The notes beneath the pieces were generated by a model that saw only the letters and a list, made by a program, of their open reading frames with translations, did no database searches and was not told the DNA's origin. The position numbers and the translations under genes were made by a program. A stretch of 64,000 nt of DNA from Rhizaria sp. SCN 62-66. Its lineage: Eukaryota; Rhizaria, unplaced. Below, piece by piece: positions 24,101 through 36,669 of this stretch. Numbering within the stretch: position 1 is the stretch's first letter; every line of letters begins with the position of its first letter. The stretch is from the NCBI GenBank assembly GCA_001724265.1, contig MEDY01000039.1:1-64000 (forward strand). The letters run 5' to 3'.

Positions 24101-27100
24101 CGCGTGCAATCTGCTCCGTTCGCGGTTGCAAGGAAAGCACAGTGCGTACTACTACACCACGCTGCTGCCACAGGCATTTGACCCGCCCCCGATGTCTGAC
24201 TCAGTGCTTAACTTCATGGAAACTTCCCCTGACTACGATCCCTCGCGTGCTCGTGCGGCGCAGAACGCGAGCAATCGCAACCGCGCTCGGAATAACGCCA
24301 ACAACAACGCCAACGCCAACAACAGGCGTCGTGGTGGTGGGGCAAATGCGCGGAACAACGCTGACTACGATGAGGAAGATGCAGTCATTGACCCAGCAGC
24401 GCTGGATGTGTACGGGAACGGCAATCAGTGGGATGCAAGTACCCTGGCGCGCGCACTGGCTTCAGGTCTCCACGATCAGGTACGAATCATTATCTTATGA
24501 GAATTGAGCATTTTTCTACTATTATCCAAACTAAGCCTCGAATTTTTCGATTGATTTACTGTGATTTTGATGAATATTTGATGTGCATGAACGCTAATAC
24601 TATTTGCTCGAATGCTGTTCTGTGTATATCTTTCTCTTTGTAACAGGGCTTTGGAGCTGGAGGTTTGGCTGGCGGCTCGGTCCTTGTGCGTCAGGGCTTA
24701 GCGGCCGCTGGCGTCACTCCATCAACCGCTGAGGATGCGACTCGCGCTGCCGAAGCCGCCGCCTGGCGCGGCTACAGTGGGATGAGCCCGCTTGCGCAGA
24801 CGCTCACGTACGGCGTTGACGAGAGTGGCGCTATGGTCACGACTGCGGCGCTGACGGACAAGCTGCAGACTGAGATTGTTGCGGCGACGTCCTCTTCGTT
24901 ACACGATCATTCACTCTTAACGTCCCCGCTGTACTACACGTTTACTCCAGGCACCGGTCTCTATTCGCCCTTTTTATCGGATATTCTGGACGCTGGCAAC
25001 ACGAACGACTCATTCCGTGATTATCCTGGTGACGAAACTAGCGAAGACGACGATGATAACGGCAGCGATGCTGATCTTGATACGGTGCATAACAACGATG
25101 GCAATAACGCACGCCGCTCTCGCCGCCGCAAAGAGCCTTCTGCTGGAGATATGCAGCTGGGTAGCGTCTATCTGTTTGCTCTCTCTGCCGCACGCCCTCG
25201 CCATGCGTCGACCATTGCGCCCTATGCAAGCCCACTTTCCTTCAGCAACAACGTCAACAGTGAAAATGAGTCCAAGGATGGTTTCGTGTCTACTCCAGCC
25301 GCTTTCGCTGCCGCTGCAGCCAAGACTGATATGATTCCGGCGACTGTGCCCGTGCCCGTGACAGTACCACACGGACTCACCGCGCCGTACGCACCTCGTG
25401 GATGCTTGCTATACCCGCGCAGTCGCAGAGGGACGCGCGCGGTGAAGCGTGCATTGCGGAAGTTTACGCGACTGCGGACACAGATGCCGTACGATGAGGC
25501 GGAGACGAGCGTCAACAGGGCTGCGAATAGCACCAGCAGCAGCGCAAGCGCTGCGTCTGCTTTAACTGTGAGCTCTATCGCTGGTTCCCTCGAGCAATCA
25601 GTGCGGTTTGCAGCTGACAGTGCTCGGTGTGCGGTTGGCCTCGATATGTTCATGATTGATTACTGGGACCTGATGCACGACCGTGCGACAACGCTCGACA
25701 GTATTGAGCGGACGCACGCTGAATCGCTTGTGCAGCGGATTGATGAAGATCATTTTGGCCCTGCACTTGTGATGCTTACGCGCATGATGGCCGACGCTAA
25801 TCAAAACAATGGTGTTGTCACAATCACAAATAACGACTCTAGAAGCTCTGCGAGTAGTGCTACTCACGAGACTGGACATAGAAACACAAGTGGTGATGTG
25901 GCGATCCCGGGCTTTTTGCTAATGTACAATAGCGGCACGTACGGTGCTACTGGAACCGGCGCGCTAACAGTAACCAGCTCAGCCGCCAAGGCCACTGGAG
26001 CCTCTCTTGAGAGCGACAACGCTGGCCTCTCGATCAACAGCAATGTTACTGCTGGGAATGATCTTGAGGTTGTTCGCGTTGACGATCACAGCAACAGCAT
26101 TAATGTGTTTAAAAACACGAAACCCAGCGACATCAAGAGTGCCAAGGAAGCGACTATGAAAGCAGCTTCAAGCAAAGACGCAGGCAAGAGCTCAGCTGCA
26201 GCAGCAGCAGCAGCATCGTCTGACTCGGATGCGGCTGCGGCCGAGGCTGCTGCTGCACCGGCCGTGGACCCTTCCGCTCATTACCCTGCTTTACCGTTCC
26301 CACTCACGGCATCTCAGGCATCTTCACTGGCGCGCTACCGCCGCGCGCGCTCGCACTACCGTGCCTCGCTGATTGATCTGACTTCTGACAACTATTGGCG
26401 CGTGAATGAGTTGCGTGCGCACATCCAAGCTTGGCGCATGTGGTTTCGTCGCGAGACCGTCAATGTTGCGGCTCACCTGCGTTGCCCTAACTCACGGTCT
26501 GCCGGTACCACTGCGCCGCCTGCGGGGGGGAAAGCATGGGCGCCGCCGCTGATGACGGAAGCAGTGCAGTTACTTTCGCGCTGGGAAGAGCTTTCAACTC
26601 CAGTCATCCCGCCGCCGGAGCTCATCGAGGCTGCGAACGCTGCAAGTGCAACTGCAGCGAGTGACGCAACGAAGGGCAAGGGTGACTCAAGTAGCAGGAG
26701 CAGCAAGAAGCGCGCTGCCACAGGGAGCACGGGCAAGGAGTTGGAGAGCGTAAATGCCAAGAAAGAAGCCACCGTCGCGATCGACCTAACTCCTGAACTC
26801 GTCAAGGATTTTGACCGCGACCGCCAGCACATTTTGGCACTACGCGCGCTCACATACGCGGCCATGCGCGCTCGCAACCAGTTGGAACGCTCAGTCGCGT
26901 TTGCACAAGCCATTCACCGCGACGTCTCCTTCGCCGAAGACGAGATCAAGCGTGGTATGCTCGGTAGTGCAACCTTCCACCGCTCTCGTAGCGCCGGCGT
27001 CACTGAATGCGCGACAACTGCCGCATTTGACCGCGCAGTGGACGCATGTGTGGACGCGCTCGAGCAGCGCTTAACGGCACGGCCGTGGCAGTTGCCGCAC

Positions 27101-30100
27101 ACTGCAACAGTCAAGCTCCAGGCGCTGTATCAACGCTCTGGCAAGGACCGTGTGCTCGACCGGACGCAGATGTACGGCGACCCCGTTGCGTCGCTGCCCG
27201 CGCTGCCGCAAGAGGCGCTTTATACGGCGGCGCGTACTTCCGGTAGCTTGCGCGCTGTGGGGCAGCACTCCGGTGCGAGTGCGTTTGAAGTGCAACGCAC
27301 TCTCGCGATAGACGGTGCCTGGGTGAAGCGTGATCTCGGGGCGACTGCTGCTGGTGAGACGAGCTCGCGGTGGGTTTTCACACCCCCATTGCCGCTTCAG
27401 CCACCGGATGATTGGTCTTTGTCTCGTCGTGCGACTGCAACAGGGTTTTGGGATGCTCCCGCTGTCGAAACACTTCTCTTCGACCCCGAGGCAAACTCTA
27501 GCTCTGCTTCAGCAGGACTAAGTGCGAGCGCAAGCTCTTCCGGCAGTGCTGCGGGTGGCGCCTCCGCTGCGAGCGTGAGCGGACCAGATATGGTCGCCGC
27601 ATCGTCAGCTGCGCGCGGCGTCGATATTCGCGAGGGAGTTTAGCGCTTGACAACGCTGCGCCGCCTGCTGAAACACCAGGACTCCACGCTCGCTGCATAT
27701 GCAACGCAACCCCAGCGAAATGGCTCTAGTAGTGCCGATGTTTGGAATGCCGTCGATGCTGTGACAGCGCAGCCTTTGACTGTTGCCGCAGCGCATCGTG
27801 CAGCAAGCACCCCGATGCATGTACCGCTTGTCCTCGCTTACGCAAAGCAGGTCGTTTTGTGCGAACTTCTTGCGTGTATTGAATACCGCAGCAATGTTGC
27901 GGGCAGTGCATCAAGCAACACAGCCAGTGCTACGAGCTCTAGCGCAGAGAGCAGTGACATTGTCATGATGCGCGATCCCATAGCAGCGCAGCAGCGCCTT
28001 GTTACACTTCTGCGCAAGCACGGCGCCCGCGTTCACGGCGTTGTTTCCCGTGCCCGCGGAAATGTGCTTGCTATCAACAGTTCGATCCAGCCCCCAAGCA
28101 ACGCCGACACACTCGCAGCCAGTGCCTTTGTAGCTGGTGCGGGTATTACTGTCAACGTTCCGCAATGCATGCACCCACTGGTACTGAGTCAGTTCACACA
28201 ACAAGAAGACGCCGTGCGCGCTGCGGCTGCAAATCTGGTTGATGCGGAGTCGCGTGCGACAGCACTTGCGCAGGCACGTGCAATCAACACAACACAGCGC
28301 ACCGTTGGCACTCACGCGCCGGCAACTGCGCTCTCTGGAGCCGCAATTGCCGCTGGTGAGGCCGCCGCAACCGCGGAGCGCGCGCGCCTTTGGGGCCCGG
28401 ATGCGGCTCGGTCTGCTGACGGCACGCTCATCGTCTCAGGCGGTGGTAAGCAGATGGCTGAAGAGGAAGTGCGGCTTAACTTCGCGCCCATTTTTGACTG
28501 GAACGTCAATGTTGGTGGCAACAACGCCAATGGTAACAATGATGCTGGTGTAGCCATTGCGAGTACATTGCGTGTTCCGGCTGTCGGCAACTACTTCTTC
28601 ACGTCGTCTTCACAACCATTCATCCCAGGTGTCTCCGGCGCCGGTCTGTCTGTCTCTGCGGACTCAGCGGAGGCGCAGTATGGCGGCTGCACTGCGCTGA
28701 TCCCACCGTCTCCGCATGCCGCTGCAGCAACGCAGCCTTTGGTGGCGGCCGCACTGGCTGCGCCATTTGATCTTTGCACAGCGTCCTTTGTCGCCGCAGC
28801 GTCAACCGCGCCGTTTATGCACACGAACACTCTCTTGCGCGATGGCACAAGTGCAAAGTGTGACTATCTTGACACGTTGTTTGCGCAGCGCGGCGCTGAC
28901 AACAGTATTATCAGCGTGATGCCGTGGCACAACACGCTCCTGTTGCCGCGTCTCCGTGCACTGCTACACAGCGCACGGTTCGTCCTATTTATTGCGCTTG
29001 CGCTACAGCAGGTGCGCCGTGTGCGCCTTAACATTGACACGCAGGCTCACGCACTCAGCGAGGAACTCATGACGCTTCATAACCCGCTGTTCATTCCTGT
29101 GGTGCTTCCCCAACACGCGGCCTGCGATGCCAATCCGGACGCTGTCTGGCTCGATGCTGTTGCGACTGAGTCAGCGCGCGCACACAAGGCATGTAGCTCG
29201 CTCGTTGGCCCGCGAAACAAACGCGAGACAGCATTGCAGCTTTTGCCCGACGCGGACTCTGACAAGAGTAAGCGTATGACCGACCATGATGACGACGGCG
29301 ACGATGTGACGATCGTCAATGCGATCATTCCCGCTCCTCGTCCCGCACGTTCTCTCGACGCTACTCCAAGTGTTGACTCGACGTATCTTGATCCCGTGCG
29401 CTTCTACGGTATCCACCGTCGTCTCCGCGCCAATGCTCTGCTTCTGTCGCATTTAGCACCGCCTCCAACCGCGGATAGTAATCCCTCCCCCGCTAACGTG
29501 CTTGCATTAGCCGAATCTCTGCTGCAAACGTTGCTGCAACGGTCTGGCACGGCGCGCGCCAACGCGCCGACCGAGGCTGCGCGGCGTATCGCGCTCGCGC
29601 GTGAAGCGGCGGGATTGCCAGAGCCGCTTACTGTGGCTGTAGTGAATAACATGGGGCTTGCGCATCTCTCGTGCGGTGGCGGTCCTGCTGATGACGATGA
29701 TGACGATAACAGTGCTAGTTCTGCGCACAATGACAATGCGACGTGCCGGGCGTTAAAGCTTGGTCGCTACGTAACCGACACAGTCAACACGCTCAAAACG
29801 ATGTCTTCACTCATTACGGGGCCGTCTTTCCTGGCCCGTCTAAACGCAGCCCAGCAGGCCAACAACGTGCAAGAGTGGACGCGCACGGAGCAAGAGCTGC
29901 AGGCTCGCACGCGCGCTGCGGCGGCGATGAGAGACATCTCTCCTGTCACGATGCTGCTCGCGTTGCACCGTGAGGGCGAGCGGGCGCGGCTGGAGCAACT
30001 CGTGCTGGCCGCGGAAGCCAAGGCGCTGACGTGTGTGCGACACGAGAGGTATCTCAAAACGCAGTTCGTCGGCATTAGTCAACAAGAGATGTCGGTAGCG

Positions 30101-32930
30101 GCTACCGCGGCGGCTGCGGCTGACGCTGCAGCTGAAACGGCAGCGGCAAGGGCTACAGTAGAGGACGTGACGGCAGCTACTGCATCGACCGTGACGACTG
30201 AAGCTACAGCTCTTGCGCATGCCAGTATAAGCTCAAGTGGAAGTGTCATCTCAGACGCGTCGTCCAGTGGCTCTAGCGGCTCTTTAACCGCGCCACAGAG
30301 CTTGGATGGAGCATCTCCGTTGTCGTCCCTGAGTTTGGCACAGGGTGACCCAAGCGCGTCCTTAGCCACTGCATCCGCCGTGACGCGCGTCGAAGACTGC
30401 GTGATTTGCCATGACCGTCTAAACTCGCCGCTTGTCACCTGGTGCGGACACATCTTCTGTGCGCGTTGCGTGCGCCAGTGGCTGCGCACGCGTCGTGCGT
30501 GTCCGGTGTGCCGGCAACCGCTGAAGAATGACGCGGATAACCTGTTCCCGACTGTCATCGACACTGAAGTCACCGCTGTAAATGGTGTGAGTGCTCACAG
30601 TCATTCTAGAGTGACTGAAGGACAGCCGCAAGGGTATGTTCCAGGCTCTATCATGGTTCTCGCCCCTAAGAACAGTCCGAGCGAGACTAATAACAACGTT
30701 CGCATTGATCCACATGTGAAGCGCGTGCGGAACGCTGAGACTTCGACTAGCGGCAACGCGACGATGTCCGAAGATGACGTGGCGCTGCCCGTGACAGCAA
30801 CCACAGTAACATCATCAGCGTCTGACCCCAGTGTGACAGCTGCTGGCTCTAATCAGAGGAACGCTAAACGTGGCCGTGATGCAAACATTGACAGCGTTAT
30901 CACCGACGTATTCGGACACGTTGCCGACTCTGCAAGCAGCCCTACAGCCGCGGCCCCTGCAAACTCTGCTGGGACGAACGCCGGCACTAAACCGAAGCCG
31001 CGGATGACTATGATCGAGGAGGAAGAGGTCGCTGAGGCTGAGGCTGCTGCGGCAGCATCTGCGGCTGCTGCGGCGGCAAAGGTCGCCGCTGCAGCGGCTG
31101 CGGCTGCGGCAGTAAAAGAGTTTGAGAATCGTGTGAGCAGCGTCGCGCTTTCCGAGTTATCTGATTGCGAGATTCTCGCTCTTGTCAACACTGTCGCATC
31201 TCCAACTGTTGCAGCGACCCTCAACCTAAACACTCTCAACAACTCCAGCGACAGCTCATCTTCATCAGCTTCCGCGTCTGCAGGTTTTAACCTCGAGAAC
31301 GTGGGGTCAATCGGCTTTACTCACCCTGGCGCTGTCTCTCTGCGCCTCCCACACCCACAACACATCCTCAACGCCACCTCAATGGTCGGCGACAGCGACT
31401 ACGGCACAAAGGTCGAAGCTATCTGCAAGTACATCTTGCACTTGGCTGCTGAGCAGCACCGCATTGTTGCCGCGGCAAGGGCGCGCAGGGCCGCAGTCAC
31501 CGCTCAAGTTACCGACTGGCTACGCAGGAGCACCACCGACAGCAGCACTAGCTCCAGTAGTAGTGCAACCTCAGACCAGCAGCAGGAGCAGGCAATTGCT
31601 GCGCTTGCAGCCAGCGCTGCTGAGCGTTACTGCGGCCCGTTGCCGCCCTCACAAGTCAAGTCCCTTGTATTCTCCCAGTTCGGCCGCATGCTCGACGTCG
31701 TCTCCGCCGCGCTCAATGTCAACAACGTCAGCCACTTGAACCTGAGCGGTTCCGCAAGGCAGAGGGCGGCGCTTATTCAGCAGTTCAAGACTGATCCTGA
31801 AGTACAGGTACGTAACAACTGCAAACTTTATAGTGAAGTGTAACTGAGTTTAGACACCCCGCTAGAGGTAGTGGCAACGAGTTCCTGGGCAAGCACTGTC
31901 AGAAGGCTGGCATTGATGACAAGTGGTTGGTTAAGAACCTCACACTTTATTACCACGATTTTTCCTCGTTGTATTCGAATCTACTCTTATAATTTCACAT
32001 CTACTTTATCTCTTCCCTCCGTATTCAAACATTCACTCTCGTAGGTATTGCTGCTTTCGCTGCGGTCTGACAACTCCGGCCTCACTCTCCATTGCGCTCA
32101 CCACATCTTCCTCTGCGAGCCGTCGCTGGCGCGGGCGCAAGAGGCACAGGCTGTGAACCGTGCACACCGCATTGGCCAGCGCCACGCCTGCTACGGTAAG
32201 TTAGACTTTCGACTCTCATAAGACTATCACTGTTGCGCTGTTCGAATTCTCTCAACATGTACATAATGCAAGCGTAATTGAATTATATTCTCGCTCAAAT
32301 AATATCTTCATATTAATTCTCGCTCATGTTTCGCTCTTGTATTGAATCGCCACTTTTGTTTCACCAGTGCACAAATTCTTGATCCATGGCAGCGTAGAAG
32401 AGCGCATCGTGGCCCTCCAAGCGCGCCAGCAAGCCCGAGACAACGCCCGTTCCACGTTCTTCTCTGCCCCGGCCGACGGGAGCGACCCTGGCACCAGCAG
32501 CGGCAGCGGCGACACCGAGCAGTCCCAGCAGCAGCAGAGCGGCGCTTCAAGTCTCAACGTTGGAGGGTACTCTGAAGTGGACGTGCTGACCATGGACGAG
32601 CTTTTCCAGGGAGATTTCTTCACAAACCAACACGCCGCGCTCTCCGCACGCGCTGGCGGGCACGTTCTCGGCGACGGTGATCCAGATTCGGAGCTGTCAC
32701 AACAGCAGCAGCAACGGCAGCAGCAAGTGGCTGTGGGGCGGGCGTTTGTTGGCCCGGTGGCCGCGAGTGACATCACGAGCGGATCCGTCGGTGTGCAGTC
32801 GCGCAAGGAAGTCATGTCGCTGCAGGATCTAGTCGAGGCGTTGGGGCAGGATCCCGGGGCAGCGGTGGGAGCGGGCGCTGGATCGGGCGCGGGCGCGGGT
32901 GCGGGGTCGAGGCAGCGACAGCAGCAGTGA
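9126..32930 (+). CDS. SHPRH: Giant SHPRH-type SNF2 helicase / RING E3 ligase (~7,742 residues, four exons, four in-frame UAG)
   Basis: Exons: 9126-24479, 24647-31807, 32045-32195, 32368-32930; stop TGA. Start is the first ATG after an acceptor-like CGCAG. Motifs in order: LYNYQ at residue about 2174; Walker A (GLGKT) at about 2453; PATLIVCPPSLMYQW at about 3375; box II as DEAQ (about 3928) followed by SGTPI; the SHPRH-like segment ending FTPVEHEYY (about 4660); a C3HC4 RING (CVIC...CPVC, about 7036-7080); and helicase-C KSLVFSQFG (about 7456) through NRAHRIGQ (about 7541). DEAQ plus a RING placed between the two helicase lobes marks SHPRH (human form about 1,680 residues), which polyubiquitinates PCNA in DNA-damage tolerance. 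Introns 1 and 2 are phase 0 and intron 3 is phase 1; all three joins restore conserved motifs or an open frame. The excess length is low-complexity Ala/Ser/Asn/Asp sequence. In-frame TAG lies at residues 248, 414, 1307 and 6117. No PHD finger was recognised. The N-terminal ~2,100 residues match nothing I recognise. Confidence 0.85.
9867..9869 (+). other. In-frame TAG read as sense (site 1)
   Basis: TAG at codon 248 of the SHPRH-like gene. Context is ...NAFDV-TAG-AGGSGIRED..., with the frame open on both sides. A possible GTGAGT donor at 9790 would give an 80-bp intron, which is not a multiple of three and so would break the downstream frame. Confidence 0.7.
10365..10367 (+). other. In-frame TAG, sense or end of a short intron (site 2)
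   Basis: TAG at codon 414. This is the one site where an intron is a serious alternative: GTAAGT at 10293 and a pyrimidine-rich ...CTCTCGTAG end would bound a 75-bp, frame-preserving intron. It would be shorter and GC-richer than any other intron here, and GTAAGTAC also occurs inside uninterrupted coding sequence (54259, 59600). Confidence 0.55.
13044..13046 (+). other. In-frame TAG read as sense (site 3)
   Basis: TAG at codon 1307, between ...SSKRGFRAKG and KRNNVIADEDDDD. There is no pyrimidine tract before it, and the nearest donor-like GTATTG (12940) gives a 107-bp segment that would shift frame. Acidic coding sequence resumes at once. Confidence 0.8.
27641..27643 (+). other. In-frame TAG read as sense (site 4)
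   Basis: TAG at codon about 6117, in exon 2, between ...VDIREGV and RLTTLRRLLKHQD. The flanks look like ordinary coding sequence. Only a weak GTGAGC donor (27575, 69-bp segment) could make an intron. Confidence 0.75.
31855..31990 (+). other. Coding-like island inside intron 2 of the SHPRH-like gene
   Basis: The intron (31808-32044) is fixed by the join FKTDPEVQ / VLLLSLRS across helicase motif V. Inside it, about 31860-31955 is GC-richer than other introns and has an open frame reading GSGNEFLGKHCQKAG... for about 41 codons to TAA. It is not recognised. It may be an inserted gene fragment or chance. Confidence 0.35.
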
Positions 32931-33274
32931 AGAAGTGTTACGCATGGTTTAATTATGTAATTATATGATGATATATAGAATTAACGCGCGCCAAGACGTG
33001 TGTATGTAGATAGCAATATGTTGAACTAGTATTTTAATACAATTTTAACTCTCATCATTCGTGTCTTAGACTTAAAAACCTATTATAATGCGAATTTGTC
33101 AGTCAAAAATGAATTTGTGGTGGTTGGGTCCCAGTCTGCCGACGGCATCTGACTGATGGTGCGGACATGTCCTCGCAGCAGACCGCATGATCGTCATAAT
33201 AGCGTTTATTCGAACAAGGTATATTTTCTTATTAAAATCTCTTCAAATACTATTTTCACATTGTTCCAGCAGTG
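32931..33274. other. Intergenic spacer and 5' flank of the zinc-knuckle gene
   Basis: AT-rich, 344 bp. A T-rich acceptor-like TTGTTCCAG ends at 33269, five bases before the next ATG. No gene or structural element is visible. Confidence 0.7.
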
Positions 33275-34048
33275 ATGTCTGACGTCCCCGCTTCATCCGA
33301 AGCTCGGGACCGAGACACCCCTCACAGTCCGCTCGCTGCGCCGGACAACATGGACGCGTTCCTCCCCACAGCCGCAGTGCGCAACCCGCGCCCTCCTGCG
33401 ACGCGTGTGGCCGAGGACTCTGACAGCGATATCGGCGTCATCGAGACAATCATTCCTTCCTCGACGCGCGCCACTGCTTCGAGCGCGCGCAAGTCTGCCC
33501 AGGCGCAGTCGACCGACAACTAGCCCATCGCGCTCTCCGACTCAGACAACAACACCTACACCGGAGATGACAGCGATGGCGTGCAGATTGCCTCCGTCAA
33601 CGCCCGTGTGGCCGCCCGCGCCGCTACTGCAAGCAACAACAGCACCACGGACGCTGCCATCGAGCTGAGTTCCGACTCCGACTCCGACGCACGCTCCAAC
33701 ACTCACAGCTCTAAAGCCAACGCCTCGCGCTCCGCCGCGGCCCAGAAGCCTTCCCTGGCCGCCGCTGCCGCCGGCTCTGCCGCCGCGATTGCCGCGGGCG
33801 CCAAGAGCGCGATCCAGCGCGCCGCCGCAGCCCGCGCGGCCTCTCGCGGCGTCGACACCGATTCTGACTCGGACAACGACTTCGCAACCGCAGCCGCCTC
33901 GTCGACCTCTTCTCCGGAGCTGCGAAGCCGTGACGGCGTGACGTACCGATCGCGCATCTTGAACCCGTACGACGACCCCGTGGCGCCTGCCACGGGCCAC
34001 GGTGCTGTGCCGTCGCGCCGCACTGCGCAGCGCGCAGCCTCCACAGTC

Positions 34049-34125
<77 letters not shown>

Positions 34126-36638
34126 CAGCAATAGCTCGAAAACTGGCGCGGGTGCCACAGGTTCCTCTGGCGGCGACATCGCTGAGCAGCATCAGTACCA
34201 GTTCAATCTCAAGTCCCCTCTAGCAGTGACCGTTAGCACCAACGCCGCCGGGGAAACCACGTCGTCGTCGGTCACCACGCGTTACGCGCCCGCGCCAGTC
34301 ATGGGTTCCTCGGCCTCGGCGGCCGCGCTGGCCAAGGCCGCGGCGCCGCCGACGGGGCCCGACCGCAGCCGGCTCTACGGCGACGGCGACGATGAAGATG
34401 ACGACAACGCGGGGCCGGCGGTCAAGTACCGCAGTACGCTGCCGGAGGTGAAACGGAAGAGTCTCACCACGCGCTATTTCAACACGCCGGTGTGCGCGCA
34501 AGATGTCGCAGATATGCTCGCTGCGTTTGCGTCTGCTAACCCTAACATTAACAGCAACTCCACTGACCAGCAGTCCCAGCAGCAACAGCAGCAGCAGGAC
34601 AACGATCAAGACTCCGCGAATGCGGGCGCGAGTGGCAGTAATCAGTCGGCGCAAGCGTTGAGGCTTGCGTTGGGCTCTGCCGACAGTGAGTCACCTTTCC
34701 TCGCGATGAACGATGATGACGACGGTCATTTCAACGGTAATGCTGGCAAGCGGTCTGCGACTGCTGGCGCTGGCACTAAGCGTCCCTTCAGCGATGTCAA
34801 CAGCAACGGCGACACTAACCATGTCGACACGACCGCAGACTCTGCCCTTGACGCTGCCGACGCCGCTGCAGCGAGCTACTACGACGTGAACTACGACGAC
34901 TTCGAGCTCGAGTACCCGAACTCCGACTCGAGTACGGCGGCTAAGAAGCCGCACCGCCGCCGCGTCAACAGCGACGGCGAGAGCGACTACGAGTACCTCA
35001 ACGACGGCGACGACGAGGACGAGGATGACGACGACGGCAACGGTGATGATCTGAACGCGACGATGACACACGGCCGCGCGTACAGTCGCCAGAATCCAGC
35101 TTCCCCGTTCTCGCCCTACCGCGCGACTGACGGCACTACCACGGGCCACTTGCTGTCCAAGCCCGGGGCCGTTGCTGGTGCCAGTGTGAGCGCGAGTGCG
35201 AGTGGGGCTACGGCGAGTGGCGATGACTCAGCGTCCGCGTCAGCTGCCGCGCGCCGCCGCCAGTCGCTGCTGTCTGCCGCCTCCTCCGCGCCCACAGTTG
35301 TCACCGCCGCCGCCAATGCGACTGCGGCGGCGTACACGTACACTGCCGTGGCCCCGCTGGCAGCGACGACGGAGGAAGACATGCTGATGTATTATCGCCG
35401 GCTGTGCCACGGCCGCGACGACTACGCGCACTTAACTGAATCATCATCATCTTCTTCTTCGTCGAGTGCGTCGAGCGCGTCGCTGTCTGCGGTGTCGGCG
35501 CTCGTCCCCATGCCCGCGCCGACTCTGACCCCCGCCGAGACGACCGCCGCCGCGGCCCGCCTCGCGCGCACAGTCACAGTCCCCGCGGCGCTGCTCGCGC
35601 GCATCAGGGCCGACGCCGCGCCGGCCGCGCTCGCCGCCGCCGCCGCCACCGCCGCCACCGCGGCCGCCGCCGAGGTCGCCGCCGCCGCCGCGCCGCTCCC
35701 GGCCGGCCCCACCGCCGCCGCGGCCGCGCTGCCCCCGTCGCTGCGGCCTGCGACCCTGCCGCCGCTGCTGTCGACGGCCGTGCCGACCGCACCGTGCTTC
35801 CTCTGCCACAGCGGCGGCCACCACTCGCGCGACTGCCCCGCGCCGCCGTTCCCCGTCCTCGTCTGCGGGCTCTGCGGCCACACGGGACACGACACGGGCA
35901 CGTGCACGAGCGAGCCCTGTGCGCAATGCCTCTGCGTCGGCCACCACAAGGCGCAGTGCCGCTCGCTGCAGGCCGGCAGCAGGGACGAGTTCGACCGGCT
36001 CGTCATGCAGTTCTCCGCCATCTCCGCCTTCGCCAGCGCCAGCAGCAGCAGCGGCCACAAGGGCGCCGCCGCCGGGGGGAGCAGTACTGGCAGCAACGCG
36101 GCCCGGACGAGCGCGGTCATCTTGCGCGGCGCCGCTGCGTCCGCTGCCGTCGCCGCCACCGTGGCCGCGAATGACAGCGCAACCGGGCTCGACAGCTCCT
36201 TCACGGCCCCTCGCCACAGCCACGCCCACGGCCATAGTGATGGTGAGATTGCGGCTGCGATCGCGCTGCCCCCGCCCGGCAGCGGCGTCATCACCCCGGC
36301 GCCCGCCGCCGCGGCCGCCGCGACCCGGGCCGCCGAGCAGATCGCCGCCGCGATCGAGACGGCGTGGGCGCTGGCGGCCGGCATGGTCGGCAAGAAGATG
36401 GTGCCTCTGCCCACGGTCATCGCCCCGGGCGCGGCGAACACGATCCCCGGTGGCGCCAGTGGCGCCGTTGACCACAGCGGCAGCAGTTCTAACGCCGCCA
36501 ATGATAGAGCGAGCTCGGAGTCGAAGAAGCAGTCGAAGAAGCACGTGTCTGGCGAGTCGCTTGTGTGTGCCGGCCCGCCCCGCGTTCTCAGCTCGATCGC
36601 CCCCCACAACAATGCAGAGCACAGCGAGAACACCAACG

Positions 36639-36669
<31 letters not shown>

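Noticed and set aside
34049-34123. Regular short repeat resembling an array
   Set aside because: It is a coding triplet microsatellite, not a CRISPR or satellite array.
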